Below, one piece after another: positions 18,011 to 27,133 of a DNA stretch of 57,972 nucleotides (positions are counted from its first letter, which is position 1; every line of letters starts with the position of its first letter). This DNA is from JAYPHU01 sp038127535 (GTDB lineage: Bacteria > Pseudomonadota > Alphaproteobacteria > Rhodospirillales > UBA2165). The position numbers were made by a program, and so were the translations under genes. The notes beneath the pieces are model-generated. The model worked only from the letters and a program-made list of their open reading frames with translations, did not search any database and was not told the origin of the DNA. The DNA lies in NCBI GenBank assembly GCA_038127535.1, contig JAYPHU010000024.1:1-57972 (forward strand), written 5' to 3'.

Positions 18011-18706
18011 ATGTCCCTGTCATCCGAGCAAGTCGCAGAAAATCTCGCCCTTGTCCAGGAGTCTATTTTGTCCGCAGCGCAAAAAGCCGGCCGCGCGCCC
18101 GATTACGTCCGGCTCGTGGCGGTGTCCAAAACCCATCCGCCGGAGACTATCAAGGCGGCGCTTACCGCCGGCCACCGGGTGTTTGGCGAAAACCGGGTGC
18201 AGGACGCGCAAGCCAAATGGCCTGCATTGAAAGCCGATTATCCGGATACTCGGCTTCATCTTATTGGGCCGCTCCAGTCGAATAAGGCCCGGGCTGCGGT
18301 CGATCTGTTTGACGTGATCGAGACCGTGGACCGCCCCAAGCTGGCCCGCGCCCTGGCCCGACACATGGACGAAGCGGGCCGACGGCCCGATATTCTGATT
18401 CAGGTCAACACCGGCGACGAACCGCAAAAGGCCGGGGTTTCGCCGCCGAACGCGGACGCGTTGATCGCCCTGGCCCGTGATAAGCTGGGGCTGCCGGTGG
18501 CCGGGCTCATGTGCATCCCGCCCCAGGACGAGGAACCGTCTTTACACTTTGCCTTCCTTCGGGAAATAGCCAAACGCCATGGTTTGAAAGAACTCAGCAT
18601 GGGCATGAGCGCTGACTATGAAATCGCGATTCCGTTCGGCGCGACGCTGGTGCGGGTGGGCACGGCCATCTTCGGCGCCCGCCAGTCCTTTCAGCCGGCG
18701 GAATAA
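18011..18706 (+). CDS. YggS/PLPBP family pyridoxal-phosphate homeostasis protein
   Basis: This 231-aa protein is of the PLP-binding YggS type, which buffers free pyridoxal phosphate and affects amino-acid and oxoacid pools. The PLP lysine is in LVAVSKTHPPETI, followed by HRVFGENRVQDA. LHLIGPLQSNKAR and ELSMGMSADYEIAI near the end are classic signatures. I chose the ATG at 18011; a TTG at 17999 adds four residues. It is divergent from thiE with about 33 bp between the starts. Confidence 0.95.
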   Translation: MSLSSEQVAENLALVQESILSAAQKAGRAPDYVRLVAVSKTHPPETIKAALTAGHRVFGENRVQDAQAKWPALKADYPDTRLHLIGPLQSNKARAAVDLFDVIETVDRPKLARALARHMDEAGRRPDILIQVNTGDEPQKAGVSPPNADALIALARDKLGLPVAGLMCIPPQDEEPSLHFAFLREIAKRHGLKELSMGMSADYEIAIPFGATLVRVGTAIFGARQSFQPAE

Positions 18707-18712
18707 GCACGG

Positions 18713-19225
18713 CTAGTCGGCGGTGATCTCTATCCGTGCGTCCAGCGACAGGCCGGTGAGAATTTCCAGAAGGTCGGCCCGCGCAAATGCCGCACAGCCC
18801 TCGGTTCCGGCATAGTCCGGTTTGGCAATGTGCATGAAGATCGCACTCCCGCGCCCGGCGACGACCGGATCATCATTGTAGCCGATTTCCACGATCAGAT
18901 CGTACAGCCCATCCTCGCGCCAGAGCGTCTCGTGCCGGGCGGGGTGGGGTAAGGTGATCAGCCGATTATAGTCCGTGGACCCCGGGTCATCGCACCAGCC
19001 GAGGCCGGGCGTTAGCGGCATGACCGGCAAACTTGTCTCCGGCGGATCAAGCCGGTCGGGGCGGTAGAACACGCGCCGCAAGGGGAACGAGCCGATCGGG
19101 GTGGCGCTGTCGCCCTCCCGCTTGACTGGTGAAACGCCCCCAACTCCCAGCGCACATGGATACCGTTTGCCGCGCCAGCTTGCCTGGCCGGAGGGATGGA
19201 TGAGTAAAACGGTCTCCGAGATCAT
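18713..19225 (-). CDS. L,D-transpeptidase (YkuD) family protein
   Basis: This protein of about 170 aa carries the YkuD catalytic signature, with the histidine in IFMHIAKPDY and the nucleophilic cysteine in TEGCAAFA. Such enzymes form 3-3 peptidoglycan cross-links or attach proteins to the wall. No signal peptide is evident, which is common in this short subgroup, so its location is uncertain. The ATG at 19225 is used; a GTG at 19243 would add six residues. It converges on the YggS gene with a 6-bp gap. Confidence 0.85.
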   Translation of the reverse strand: MISETVLLIHPSGQASWRGKRYPCALGVGGVSPVKREGDSATPIGSFPLRRVFYRPDRLDPPETSLPVMPLTPGLGWCDDPGSTDYNRLITLPHPARHETLWREDGLYDLIVEIGYNDDPVVAGRGSAIFMHIAKPDYAGTEGCAAFARADLLEILTGLSLDARIEITAD

Positions 19226-19273
19226 TCCCCCAGTATAGGCCACAGCCCATTGGGGGAAAGACGGTTCAGCTGA

Positions 19274-20263
19274 TTAGCGAACGACGGAGAGCGCCGGCTG
19301 CGCCGGGCTCAGCCCCAGCTTTGCCGAGGCTTGGTATTTGTCCAGCGCATTCAGCATCGAGTCCATGACCCAGTTCTTTTTCGCCGCTTCCATCGTGGTC
19401 TGCATTTGGGTCAGATTCTCTTCGGCGCGAATTGATGCGTCCGGCTTCTTCAGGAAAGCCGCAGCGGCTTCCGGGTTTTGGAAGTCTTTCGGTTGTAGTT
19501 TCATTGAGCCCTTCTCCACCAAATTTTCGGCCTTTTGTTTTTGAATTTCAGATGATGCCGGCACGTTATGCTTCGCGGCGGTTTCCTCCAGGGTGACCGT
19601 GGTTCTATTGATTTCACCCAACATGCCCAAGTCGGGGGCTGCTATTGCCTTGTGCGCGGCCGCAGCTTGCTGCTGCTGATAGACAGCGCTGTCCTTGGCT
19701 ACAGGAATGTGCGTCATCCCGGCGGCATAAGGTTCTTTGATCCGCGCCTGACTGTTGAAGGCGTTGTAGGCACGTTCTTCATCCAGTTTGAGCGGCGTTT
19801 CATTGACCGCCAAAGGCGTCAGGCCGTTCGCCTGAACCGTTTCGATCTGCATCGGGGCTTGCGGCGCGTCCGGCTTGCCGACGTTGCCGGTGAAGAACGC
19901 CATGGCATGGTCTGCGATATCTTTACCGGTGCCATGCTCTACAGCCACGTCCACCCCCGCCAACACAGTGCCGAACGGGCCGCCGAAAACAGTGCCGCCA
20001 GCGATTTTGGAGCCGGGGTCAATTTGATCACCGGTGAGCGAGCGGTAGATCGTGTTCACCACCGGGATATGCTGGAGCGGATTGACGATATCCAGGAAAT
20101 CAAAAAAAGTGAAACCGTCCTTACCGAATAGCTTGAATTCCTTGTCCTGAACAACGGGGGAGGGATTGGTATCGTCTTTTTCCACGGCATGGCCATGGCA
20201 CGGCGCGGGGGGCGGGGGCGCCAGGGCGAGTTGCTCGGCGGGGGCACCGATAGCTGTAATCAT
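19274..20263 (-). CDS. Unrecognised 329-aa Ala/Gln-rich protein
   Basis: I do not recognise a characterised family. The start at 20263 is supported by GGGAAG 7 nt upstream. A Pro/Ala-rich N-terminus leads into the most conserved-looking block at about residues 50-115: FFDFLDIVNPLQHIPVVN, IYRSLTGDQIDP and GGTVFGGPFGTVLAG, which resemble short blocks in hypothetical proteins I associate with other alphaproteobacteria. The remainder is low-complexity (QQQQAAAAHKA, PEAAAAFLKKPDAS) and predicted to be helical. There is no signal peptide or clear membrane helix, although the Gly-rich block could be amphipathic. It is divergent from a PhoB-type response regulator across 262 bp. Confidence 0.75.
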   Translation of the reverse strand: MITAIGAPAEQLALAPPPPAPCHGHAVEKDDTNPSPVVQDKEFKLFGKDGFTFFDFLDIVNPLQHIPVVNTIYRSLTGDQIDPGSKIAGGTVFGGPFGTVLAGVDVAVEHGTGKDIADHAMAFFTGNVGKPDAPQAPMQIETVQANGLTPLAVNETPLKLDEERAYNAFNSQARIKEPYAAGMTHIPVAKDSAVYQQQQAAAAHKAIAAPDLGMLGEINRTTVTLEETAAKHNVPASSEIQKQKAENLVEKGSMKLQPKDFQNPEAAAAFLKKPDASIRAEENLTQMQTTMEAAKKNWVMDSMLNALDKYQASAKLGLSPAQPALSVVR

Positions 20264-20525
20264 TGTTTTCTTCCCGTTCAATTTATTTTGAACAGATAAA
20301 TGCAAAGGCGATGCCACGGAATATTCAATGATTCCAATGTATTAAACCTCGGATTTCCGGGCGAGTCCGCCCGTATGGCAATTATTGCCGGGCTAAAATA
20401 TCCAATTTTGACCCGGCGCTGCCGGCGCAGAGTGCTTGCCATCACTTTCATTCAGCGGGATTAGGTGCTAGACGAGATTCAGTGGCCGGTTGTCGCCGGG
20501 CAAGCCAACGAAGAGACGAGTATAA

Positions 20526-21215
20526 ATGACATCAGTTAGGCGCGTTCTTGTCGTGGATGATGATCCCGATCTCTGCCAAATGCTGGCCGAGCAGCTGCAA
20601 ATCCACGAAGAATTTGTTACGAAAACCGTCGGATCCGGCACCGGGGCGATTGACCGCACCAAAGAGCAGTATTTTGACATTATCCTCCTGGATGTGGGCT
20701 TGCCGGACATGGATGGCCGCGAGGTGTGCCGGGTAATGCGCCGAAACGGCGTAAAATCGCCGATTATCATGCTGACCGGCGCGGATACGGACGCGGACAC
20801 TATCCTTGGATTGGATGCCGGGGCAAACGATTATGTGACCAAACCGTTCAAGGTCGGGGTGTTGATGGCGCGGCTCCGGGCGCATGTCCGGGAACACGAG
20901 CAGAGCGAATACGCCGTCTTTACGATCGGGCCCTACACGTTCCGTCCCGCGGCCAAGATCATGCTGGACAACGAAACCAACAAGAAAGTGCGGCTGACCG
21001 ACAAGGAAACGGCCATCGTGAAGTTCCTGTATCTGGCGGGAGAGCGGGTTGTCGGGCGCGATGTGCTGCTTGATGAGGTGTGGGGCTACAATACCGGCGT
21101 GACCACACACACCCTGGAGACTCACGTTTACCGGTTGCGCCAAAAGATTGAGCGCGATCCGTCCAATGCCGTTCTGCTGGTCACCGAACCTAACGGATAT
21201 TGCCTGGTACCCTAA
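20526..21215 (+). CDS. OmpR/PhoB-family response regulator
   Basis: This 229-aa two-component regulator has a receiver domain with the acidic cluster DDD at residues 11-13, phospho-acceptor Asp56 in ILLDVGLPD, Thr84 and Lys106 (TKPFK). The C-terminal winged helix contains LTDKETAIVKFLYLAGERV and HTLETHVYRLRQKIE. No histidine kinase is adjacent, so it is an orphan in this window. The unusual TVGSGTGAIDRTKEQ stretch is within the normal receiver fold. It is divergent from the unrecognised 329-aa protein, a possible target. Confidence 0.93.
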   Translation: MTSVRRVLVVDDDPDLCQMLAEQLQIHEEFVTKTVGSGTGAIDRTKEQYFDIILLDVGLPDMDGREVCRVMRRNGVKSPIIMLTGADTDADTILGLDAGANDYVTKPFKVGVLMARLRAHVREHEQSEYAVFTIGPYTFRPAAKIMLDNETNKKVRLTDKETAIVKFLYLAGERVVGRDVLLDEVWGYNTGVTTHTLETHVYRLRQKIERDPSNAVLLVTEPNGYCLVP

Positions 21216-21224
21216 AATTCTCGC

Positions 21225-22016
21225 TTAAATTTTCAGATCAACGGCCACCGGCGCATGATCGGAGGCCTGGGTCCATCCCCGAGCGTCGCGCAGTACCCGG
21301 GCATCGGTCACCGCTTTTTCGAGCGCCGGCGTAACCCAAATATGGTCAAGGCGCCGGCCTTTATCCGCCGCCGACCAGTCCTTGGCCCGGTAACTCCACC
21401 AGCTATACAAGGATTCCTCCGGCGGAATGACCCGGCGGACGGCATCCACCCAAGGCCCGGATTTCTGCAGTTTTCCGAGCAGGCCGACCTCCACCGGAGT
21501 GTGCGACACGACCTTGAGCAGCTGTTTGTGGGACCAGACGTCGGTTTCCAGCGGCGCGATGTTCAAATCCCCCACCAAAATTCGTTTCGCCTTCAACTCT
21601 TGCCGCCCTTTCCCCCAGCGGGTGGCGGCGCGCAGAAATTTGAGCTTGTGATCGAACTTGTCGTTTTGCGCCGGGTCGGGAATATCACCGCCGGCCGGGA
21701 TGTAAAAATTGTGCAGCTCGACATTGCCGGGCAGTACCGCGGAAACGTGTCGGGCGTCGGTTTTGCCGCACCAATTTCGGCTCTCGATGCTTTTCAGCGG
21801 CAGTTTTGAGAGGATCGCGACCCCGTTATAGGCTTTCATGCCTTTGATCGCCTGATAGGGATAGCCAAAGCCAGTAATGGCGTCGGCCGGAAACACCTCA
21901 TCCATCACCTTGGTTTCTTGCAGGCAAATGACGTCCGGTTCTAAGGTTTTGGTCAATTTGCCGACCAGATCGATTCTCAATCGGATGCTATTGATGTTCC
22001 ACGTGACGATGCGCAT
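21225..22016 (-). CDS. xthA: Exodeoxyribonuclease III (AP endonuclease)
   Basis: This 263-aa enzyme of the EEP nuclease family repairs abasic sites. MRIVTWNINSIRLR at the start, CLQETKV (metal-binding Glu), GDLNIAP, WWSYR, DHIWVTP and SDHAPV near the end are the full set of active-site motifs. I chose the ATG at 22016, where homology begins, over an upstream start at 22058. It converges on the response regulator with a 9-bp gap. It sits downstream of the ftsK-lolA unit but is separated by a terminator. Confidence 0.95.
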   Translation of the reverse strand: MRIVTWNINSIRLRIDLVGKLTKTLEPDVICLQETKVMDEVFPADAITGFGYPYQAIKGMKAYNGVAILSKLPLKSIESRNWCGKTDARHVSAVLPGNVELHNFYIPAGGDIPDPAQNDKFDHKLKFLRAATRWGKGRQELKAKRILVGDLNIAPLETDVWSHKQLLKVVSHTPVEVGLLGKLQKSGPWVDAVRRVIPPEESLYSWWSYRAKDWSAADKGRRLDHIWVTPALEKAVTDARVLRDARGWTQASDHAPVAVDLKI

Positions 22017-22065
22017 ACGGCCTTTATCCGGCGCGGCCAGCCGAAGATCAAGGCACAAAAAAGCG

Positions 22066-22100
22066 CCCGGCCACGGGGCGCCGGGCGCTTTCGTTTGTTT
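22066..22100 (-). terminator. Intrinsic terminator of the ftsK-lolA unit
   Basis: AAGCGCCCGGC at 22071-22081 pairs perfectly with GCCGGGCGCTT at 22090-22100. Read on the minus strand, the stem is followed by a T run (the A tract at 22066-22072 on the plus strand). It lies about 150 bp past the lolA stop and before the xthA start. Confidence 0.85.
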
Positions 22101-22247
22101 GGAAAGCGAAACAACCGGGGGAGTTGATTTCGCTCACCCGCCTCATTGCGAGACAGGCGTTTCCATTACTCGTATTGTTGGTCAGTTCGATGCGCCGAAT
22201 CAACGAGTTTTATGCATACCTGTTATGCAATTCATGCATATATTTCG

Positions 22248-22886
22248 TTAAAACTGATCTTTCAGGCTCTCTTCGCGGAAAATAAAAAGCTCTTTGTCCA
22301 AAAGTACGCCGGTTTCCACACCAGTCAGCGTGACATCCGTCGCAATATTCCGCGCATCGACCACCGTCCACTTCCGAAGGGCGAACGGCGCCCGGCTGAA
22401 GGCGAGGGTGATGGAGCCTTTTTCGGGCTCTTCCGTATCCTTGATGGTGACTCTGAGGACGCCAGGCGAGCGCTGGACCCTGGTCACAGTAATATCGCCG
22501 GAGAGTTTGACCTCGTCCTGCACCAGAATGCCGATGGGCGTCGATCCCAAGAGGATGTGGGTCACCTGTTTTAAATTTTTGTCGACATAGATCAGAAAAA
22601 TCCCGTCGCCGACCATCAGGATCGGCGTGGGCGGATCATATTCAAACCGGAGACGGCCGGGCCGGGACAGATAGAGCTTTCCCGATGCGACGCTGCCGTT
22701 GGATGCCGCCTGCAGAAACCGCCCGCGCAATGTCTTTAAAGACTTAAAATACTGCCGCACCTGCTCCAGATCAGCCTTGTCCTGGGCCGACAGCTTCGCC
22801 GGCACCGCATTTTCTGCACCGGCATGGCCGGAGCCGATCAACAGCGCTATCGCAATTACCGCCAGGAAAGAGGTGAACTTGGACAT
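22248..22886 (-). CDS. lolA: LolA-like outer-membrane lipoprotein carrier protein
   Basis: This 212-aa periplasmic protein starts with a signal peptide ending GSGHAGAEN. The mature part shows the LolA pattern: VRQYFKSLKTLRGRFLQ, GKLYLSRPGRLRFEYDPP and LMVGDGIFLIYVDKNLKQV. LolA shuttles lipoproteins from the LolCDE complex to the outer membrane. The start at 22886 was chosen to give a normal signal peptide. It lies 96 bp downstream of ftsK, the usual order in alphaproteobacteria. Confidence 0.9.
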   Translation of the reverse strand: MSKFTSFLAVIAIALLIGSGHAGAENAVPAKLSAQDKADLEQVRQYFKSLKTLRGRFLQAASNGSVASGKLYLSRPGRLRFEYDPPTPILMVGDGIFLIYVDKNLKQVTHILLGSTPIGILVQDEVKLSGDITVTRVQRSPGVLRVTIKDTEEPEKGSITLAFSRAPFALRKWTVVDARNIATDVTLTGVETGVLLDKELFIFREESLKDQF

Positions 22887-22982
22887 CAGATTTCGGACTA
22901 AGGCTAAAAGTGTCCGCACTGTCGCCTATTGGGCCCGCGCGTTCAAGCCAGTGAGAGCGCCCAGTAAGTCTCCGGAGATCCG

Positions 22983-25355
22983 TTAGTGATTGCCGATTAG
23001 AACTTCGCGGCGGCCAACCCGGTCAGCCTGACTGACCACGCCCTGTTCTTCCATCTGTTCCATGATGCGGGCGGCGCGGTTGTAGCCGATCTGCAGGTGC
23101 CGCTGGATAAAGCTGGTCGACGCCTTGCCTTCGCGGCCGACCAGGGCCACTGCCTCGTCGTAATAGTTGTCGTCCGAATTGCCGCCGCCGTCCATGCCGG
23201 GCACGGAGAAGCCGGCTTCGGCATCCGCGGTCACGTCGCTGATGTATTCGGGCTCGCCCTGATCTTTCAGGAACTTGACGATATGCTCCACTTCCTCGTC
23301 GCTGACGAAAGGCCCGTGCACCCGAGTGATCTGTCCTCCGCCCGCCATGTAGAGCATGTCGCCCTGGCCCAGGAGTTGTTCGGCGCCCTGCTCGCCGAGG
23401 ATCGTGCGGCTGTCGATTTTGGAAGTGACCTGGAAGCTGATCCGGGTCGGGAAGTTCGCCTTGATGGTGCCGGTGATGACATCTACCGACGGCCGCTGCG
23501 TCGCCATGATCAAATGGATGCCGGCGGCTCGGGCCATTTGCGCCAGGCGCTGGATGGCGGCCTCGATATCCTTGCCGGCGACCATCATCAGGTCCGCCAT
23601 CTCGTCGACCACGACAACGATGAGCGGCAGCGGATCCATGCTGAGGGGCTGATCTTCATAGATCGGCTTGCCGGCCTCATCGAAACCGGTCTGCACCCGG
23701 CGGGTCAGCTCCTCAGCTTTCTTGCGGGCGTCGGCCAGCCGGTTGTTATAGCCGGTGATATTGCGCACACCCATTTGAGACATCAGCCGGTAGCGGTCTT
23801 CCATTTCCCGCACCGCCCATTTAAGCGCCACGACGGCCTTGGACGGATCAGTGACCACCGGGGCCAGCAGATTGGGAATGCCGTCATAGACCGACAGTTC
23901 CAGCATCTTCGGATCGATCATGATGAACCTGCACTGATCGGGCGTCAGCCGGTAGAGCAGGGAACAGATCATAGTATTGATGGCCACCGACTTACCGGAG
24001 CCGGTGGTCCCCGCGATCAGCAGGTGGGGCATGCGGGCCAGATCAACCATGGTCGGCGCGCCGCCGATATCCTTGCCCAGGACCAGTGTCAGGGCGCCGG
24101 CGGATTTTTCGAAATCACGAGAGGCCAGAAGCTCCCGGAAATAAACCATGTCCCGTTGGGCGTTGGGCAGCTCGATGCCGATGACGCTTTGGCCGGGGAC
24201 GACAGCGATACGGACCGACAGCGCACTCATGGACCGCGCAATATCGTCGGACAAACCAATAACCCGGGATGTCTTGGTGCCGGGCGCAGGTTCCAATTCG
24301 TAAAGGGTAACCACGGGGCCGGGCCGCACTTTGACGATCTCGCCCTTGATGCCGAAATCATCGAGCACCGATTCTAGGAGCTCTGCATTTTGTTGCAAGG
24401 CGGCCTTGTCAGTTTTATCGGCGTTTGTTTCGTCGGGTGGGGCCTCCAGGAAGTCCAGCGGCGGCAGCTGAAAGGCGGCGGCATCCCGGCTGAGTTTCAG
24501 GCTGCCCTGTTGCGCCGACTTCGCACGCTTACCTTGCTTGGCCTTACTGGCTTTATCTTCGACCACTGACTTTTTGGCGAGGCCGGGCCGCGCGGGGGCG
24601 CGTAGCTCGGGGACAGCGCCGGACGCTTGTTCGGCCTCGTCGTCGGCCTCCTCTTCCTCGTCCTCGCCGAACACCGGTTCAATACGTTCACGGGGCAGGC
24701 AGGCTTTTTCCCGGATAAACAACATGCCGGCCCAGGCTTGCAAGGCGCCCCATTCGCCGGTGCGCCACATGGCCAGCCATTCGGATCGGTCCAGACCGGC
24801 GGAAAAAATAAAGGCCGACAGGGCCAGCAAAAAAGCAAGACCGGCGACCAGGATATAATCAAAAGACCAGGCCAGCGGCTGCAGCGCGTACGTGAGGAAC
24901 GCCATCAGAAGGGAGCCTGTCACCCCGCCCAGTCCGGTGCGGAGCGGCCAGGATTCAGGCTCGTCAAAAGCGTCGAGAAAAATCGAGGCGGCGACAATGG
25001 CGCTCAGGAACATCAGGCTACGCAGCCAGACCATGCCGATGCCACGTTTGGTGACCAGCCGCCAGCCCCAGGCGAACAACAGCACAGAGGGGAGGGCGGC
25101 CGCGATGCCGAACACCTGCAGCAATAAATCAGACGTATAGGCGCCGGTGAGGCCCATGAGATTGTGGACTGGACCCGATGACGAACTGTTCCAGGACGGA
25201 TCCGCCGTCTCGTAACTGAGGACGGCAACCAGCAGGGCTGCCGAGAGAATAAACAAGCCTGCGCCCGCGGTCTCAATAAGCCGACGTTTCAGGTTTTCCA
25301 GGAGGGCCGCCGGTAAGATGGCCGGCCGCGCCGATTGTGCAACAGTTCGCGCCAT
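22983..25355 (-). CDS. ftsK: DNA translocase FtsK
   Basis: This 790-aa septal motor pumps chromosomal DNA during division and triggers dimer resolution. The N-terminal about 190 residues hold four to five membrane helices. A linker rich in Glu and Lys follows, and the RecA-like motor has Walker A GTTGSGKS at about residue 449 and LIVVVVDEMADLM as Walker B. The C-terminal gamma domain (SFIQRHLQIGYNRAARIME) reads KOPS sites. The linker is short compared with enterobacterial FtsK, normal for this group. It is followed by lolA. Confidence 0.97.
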   Translation of the reverse strand: MARTVAQSARPAILPAALLENLKRRLIETAGAGLFILSAALLVAVLSYETADPSWNSSSSGPVHNLMGLTGAYTSDLLLQVFGIAAALPSVLLFAWGWRLVTKRGIGMVWLRSLMFLSAIVAASIFLDAFDEPESWPLRTGLGGVTGSLLMAFLTYALQPLAWSFDYILVAGLAFLLALSAFIFSAGLDRSEWLAMWRTGEWGALQAWAGMLFIREKACLPRERIEPVFGEDEEEEADDEAEQASGAVPELRAPARPGLAKKSVVEDKASKAKQGKRAKSAQQGSLKLSRDAAAFQLPPLDFLEAPPDETNADKTDKAALQQNAELLESVLDDFGIKGEIVKVRPGPVVTLYELEPAPGTKTSRVIGLSDDIARSMSALSVRIAVVPGQSVIGIELPNAQRDMVYFRELLASRDFEKSAGALTLVLGKDIGGAPTMVDLARMPHLLIAGTTGSGKSVAINTMICSLLYRLTPDQCRFIMIDPKMLELSVYDGIPNLLAPVVTDPSKAVVALKWAVREMEDRYRLMSQMGVRNITGYNNRLADARKKAEELTRRVQTGFDEAGKPIYEDQPLSMDPLPLIVVVVDEMADLMMVAGKDIEAAIQRLAQMARAAGIHLIMATQRPSVDVITGTIKANFPTRISFQVTSKIDSRTILGEQGAEQLLGQGDMLYMAGGGQITRVHGPFVSDEEVEHIVKFLKDQGEPEYISDVTADAEAGFSVPGMDGGGNSDDNYYDEAVALVGREGKASTSFIQRHLQIGYNRAARIMEQMEEQGVVSQADRVGRREVLIGNH

Positions 25356-25464
25356 CCTGACAAATTAGGCCGAGAATATTGATAGAAGGTTAATCTCCCC
25401 GCCTAAATCACTGAAATTGCGCGACTTTATGGGTGTATGCGGCCCTCAAACAGCAACGCCGTTT

Positions 25465-25617
25465 TTAAGCGCGCCAAAACGGCTTGATGCTCTCTCGGAT
25501 GGCATCTTCCCGGTTCAGGACCGTGTCCGGAAGAATATGGCCGGATTGGCCGTCCAACAGGCGTCGTTGGGTCGCGCGGGTCTGCCAGGCAATCAGAACG
25601 TTGAGAACAGCGATCAT
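25465..25617 (-). CDS. DUF1127-like small protein, about 50 aa
   Basis: The short frame ends ILPDTVLNREDAIRESIKPF followed by WRA, matching the DUF1127 pattern of an Arg-rich helix, a ...DIGL-like turn and the closing ...KPFW. The ATG at 25617 gives the family's usual length of about 50; a GTG at 25650 would add 11 residues. Larger family members bind RNA or are linked to phosphate and nitrogen responses. The start has only a weak ribosome site, and overlapping frames exist on both strands, so this is a moderate call. Confidence 0.5.
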   Translation of the reverse strand: MIAVLNVLIAWQTRATQRRLLDGQSGHILPDTVLNREDAIRESIKPFWRA

Positions 25618-25794
25618 TGCGCGACCGAACCAAAACCCGGTCGCACGCACGGCCGGGGTCGGATTCCGGAAGCCGTGCGCATTTGCTTGGGCGCACCGAA
25701 AAGCCGGGAGGCGGTGGCCCGGGGCGCGGAGAAACTCGCCGGTCTTCTAAAAGAAAACGAATGGATTACGCGGCCAGTATTCTAAAAAATACGG

Positions 25795-26985
25795 CTAAAG
25801 AATCTCAGCCAGCTTACCAAGCGCCGGCCCTATCTCTTCGGGCATCTGCACCAACGCCACCCGGATATAGCCCGCGCCCGGATTGAGGCCCGTATGATCG
25901 GGACGCGCTAGATAGGCCCCGGGGATCACCCGGATGCCCGCTTCGGTCCACAGTTTGGCCGCCGCCGCCTCGCCGTCGCCCACATCCAGCCACAGATAAA
26001 ACCCGCCCTCCGGCCGGTAATAGCCGAGCCGTCCGGACAGCAACTGATCGGCCAGATCGAACTTGCGGGCATAGATGCGGCGGTTTTCTTCCACATGGTC
26101 ATCGTCTCGCCAGAGTGCGGCGGATGCCGCCTGCAGCGGCATGGGGATTTGTGCGCCACCATAATTGCGCAGCGTCTTAAACCGGGAGATCAAGTCCGGA
26201 TCGCCGGCGACAAAACCGGACCGCAGCCCCGGCGCGCTAGAGCGTTTGGAAAGCGAATGCACGGCCAGCACATTGTTGAAACCTTCACCTAATTCGGCGC
26301 AGGCCTGCAGCACGCTAGGCGGGGGTGCGGCGTCATAGATTTCCGCATAACATTCGTCGGCGATCAGGACAAAGTCATATTCTCGGGCCAACCGTACGGC
26401 GTTCTTTAAATACTCCCGATCTGCGATTGCCCCTTGCGGGTTGGATGGGGAGCACAAATAGGCCATGGCCGTTTGGTCCAGGGTCTCGCTGTCCAGCGCG
26501 CTGAAATCGGGCAAGAACCCGTTCTCCGACGTTGCGGACAGATAATAGGGTTCTGCCTGCGTCATCACCGCCGCGCCGACATAGACCTGGTAAAACGGAT
26601 TGGGGATCAGCACTAATGACTGTTTGTTGTTGATCGACGGCGGCACACACAGATCGCCCGCCATATAGAGGGCCTCTTTGGTGCCGGCGACCGGCAGGAC
26701 ATGCGCCTCGATATCGACAAGCCCGCCTGGCAATTGGAACCGCCGGGTCAGCCAATCCGCGATGGCCTCGCGCAAATCAGGCGTGCCGGAAATTGGCGGA
26801 TACTTCCCCCACTCGTTTGCGTGAGCGGCGACGGTCTCGGTGATCACGGCCGGCGAGGGGTGCTGGGGCTCGCCCAGGGACATCACGAACGGCGTAACGC
26901 CCTCCGGCGGGTCCAACGGATTGAGGAGCGCCCGCAAACGGTCGAACGGATAGTCCGTCAGATTTTCAATGCTGGTATTGTGCAT
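25795..26985 (-). CDS. Class I/II aminotransferase (succinyl-DAP aminotransferase-like)
   Basis: This 396-aa PLP enzyme has the fold-type I signatures: MSLGEPQHPSPA at the start, AYLCSPSNPQGAI, LIADECYAEIYD, and the PLP lysine in VHSLSKRSSAPGLRSGF. The start ATG at 26985 fits the family. The sequence resembles the DapC-type succinyldiaminopimelate aminotransferases of lysine synthesis, but other amino-acid substrates are possible. It is flanked by glnK upstream and the DUF1127-like gene and ftsK downstream. Confidence 0.9.
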   Translation of the reverse strand: MHNTSIENLTDYPFDRLRALLNPLDPPEGVTPFVMSLGEPQHPSPAVITETVAAHANEWGKYPPISGTPDLREAIADWLTRRFQLPGGLVDIEAHVLPVAGTKEALYMAGDLCVPPSINNKQSLVLIPNPFYQVYVGAAVMTQAEPYYLSATSENGFLPDFSALDSETLDQTAMAYLCSPSNPQGAIADREYLKNAVRLAREYDFVLIADECYAEIYDAAPPPSVLQACAELGEGFNNVLAVHSLSKRSSAPGLRSGFVAGDPDLISRFKTLRNYGGAQIPMPLQAASAALWRDDDHVEENRRIYARKFDLADQLLSGRLGYYRPEGGFYLWLDVGDGEAAAAKLWTEAGIRVIPGAYLARPDHTGLNPGAGYIRVALVQMPEEIGPALGKLAEIL

Positions 26986-27027
26986 GCCCGTTCCGCGCAC
27001 CTATTGATATCGTCTTCCACGAAATGA

Positions 27028-27054
27028 CCCCGCGCCCATGTCCTGAGCGCGGGG
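27028..27054 (-). terminator. Probable terminator after glnK (first copy)
   Basis: CCCCGCGC at 27028-27035 pairs perfectly with GCGCGGGG at 27047-27054. On the minus strand it lies about 80 bp past the glnK stop and before the aminotransferase; the T run after it is weak. Confidence 0.45.
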
Positions 27055-27133
27055 CGTTTCTGAAGGCCGCGGAGTTTAGCCCGCGCGGGTCTTGGTCACA
27101 AGAGCCCGCACAGGGTGGTGCAACACCGTCGGA

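Noticed and set aside
21993..22010. TGTTCCACGTGACGAT resembles parS.
   Set aside because: It matches only the core and encodes the conserved start of XthA, so chance and coding constraint explain it.
23097..24377. A 426-aa open frame on the plus strand inside ftsK.
   Set aside because: It is the antisense of a highly conserved FtsK motor in GC-rich DNA and shows no family-like motif or ribosome site.
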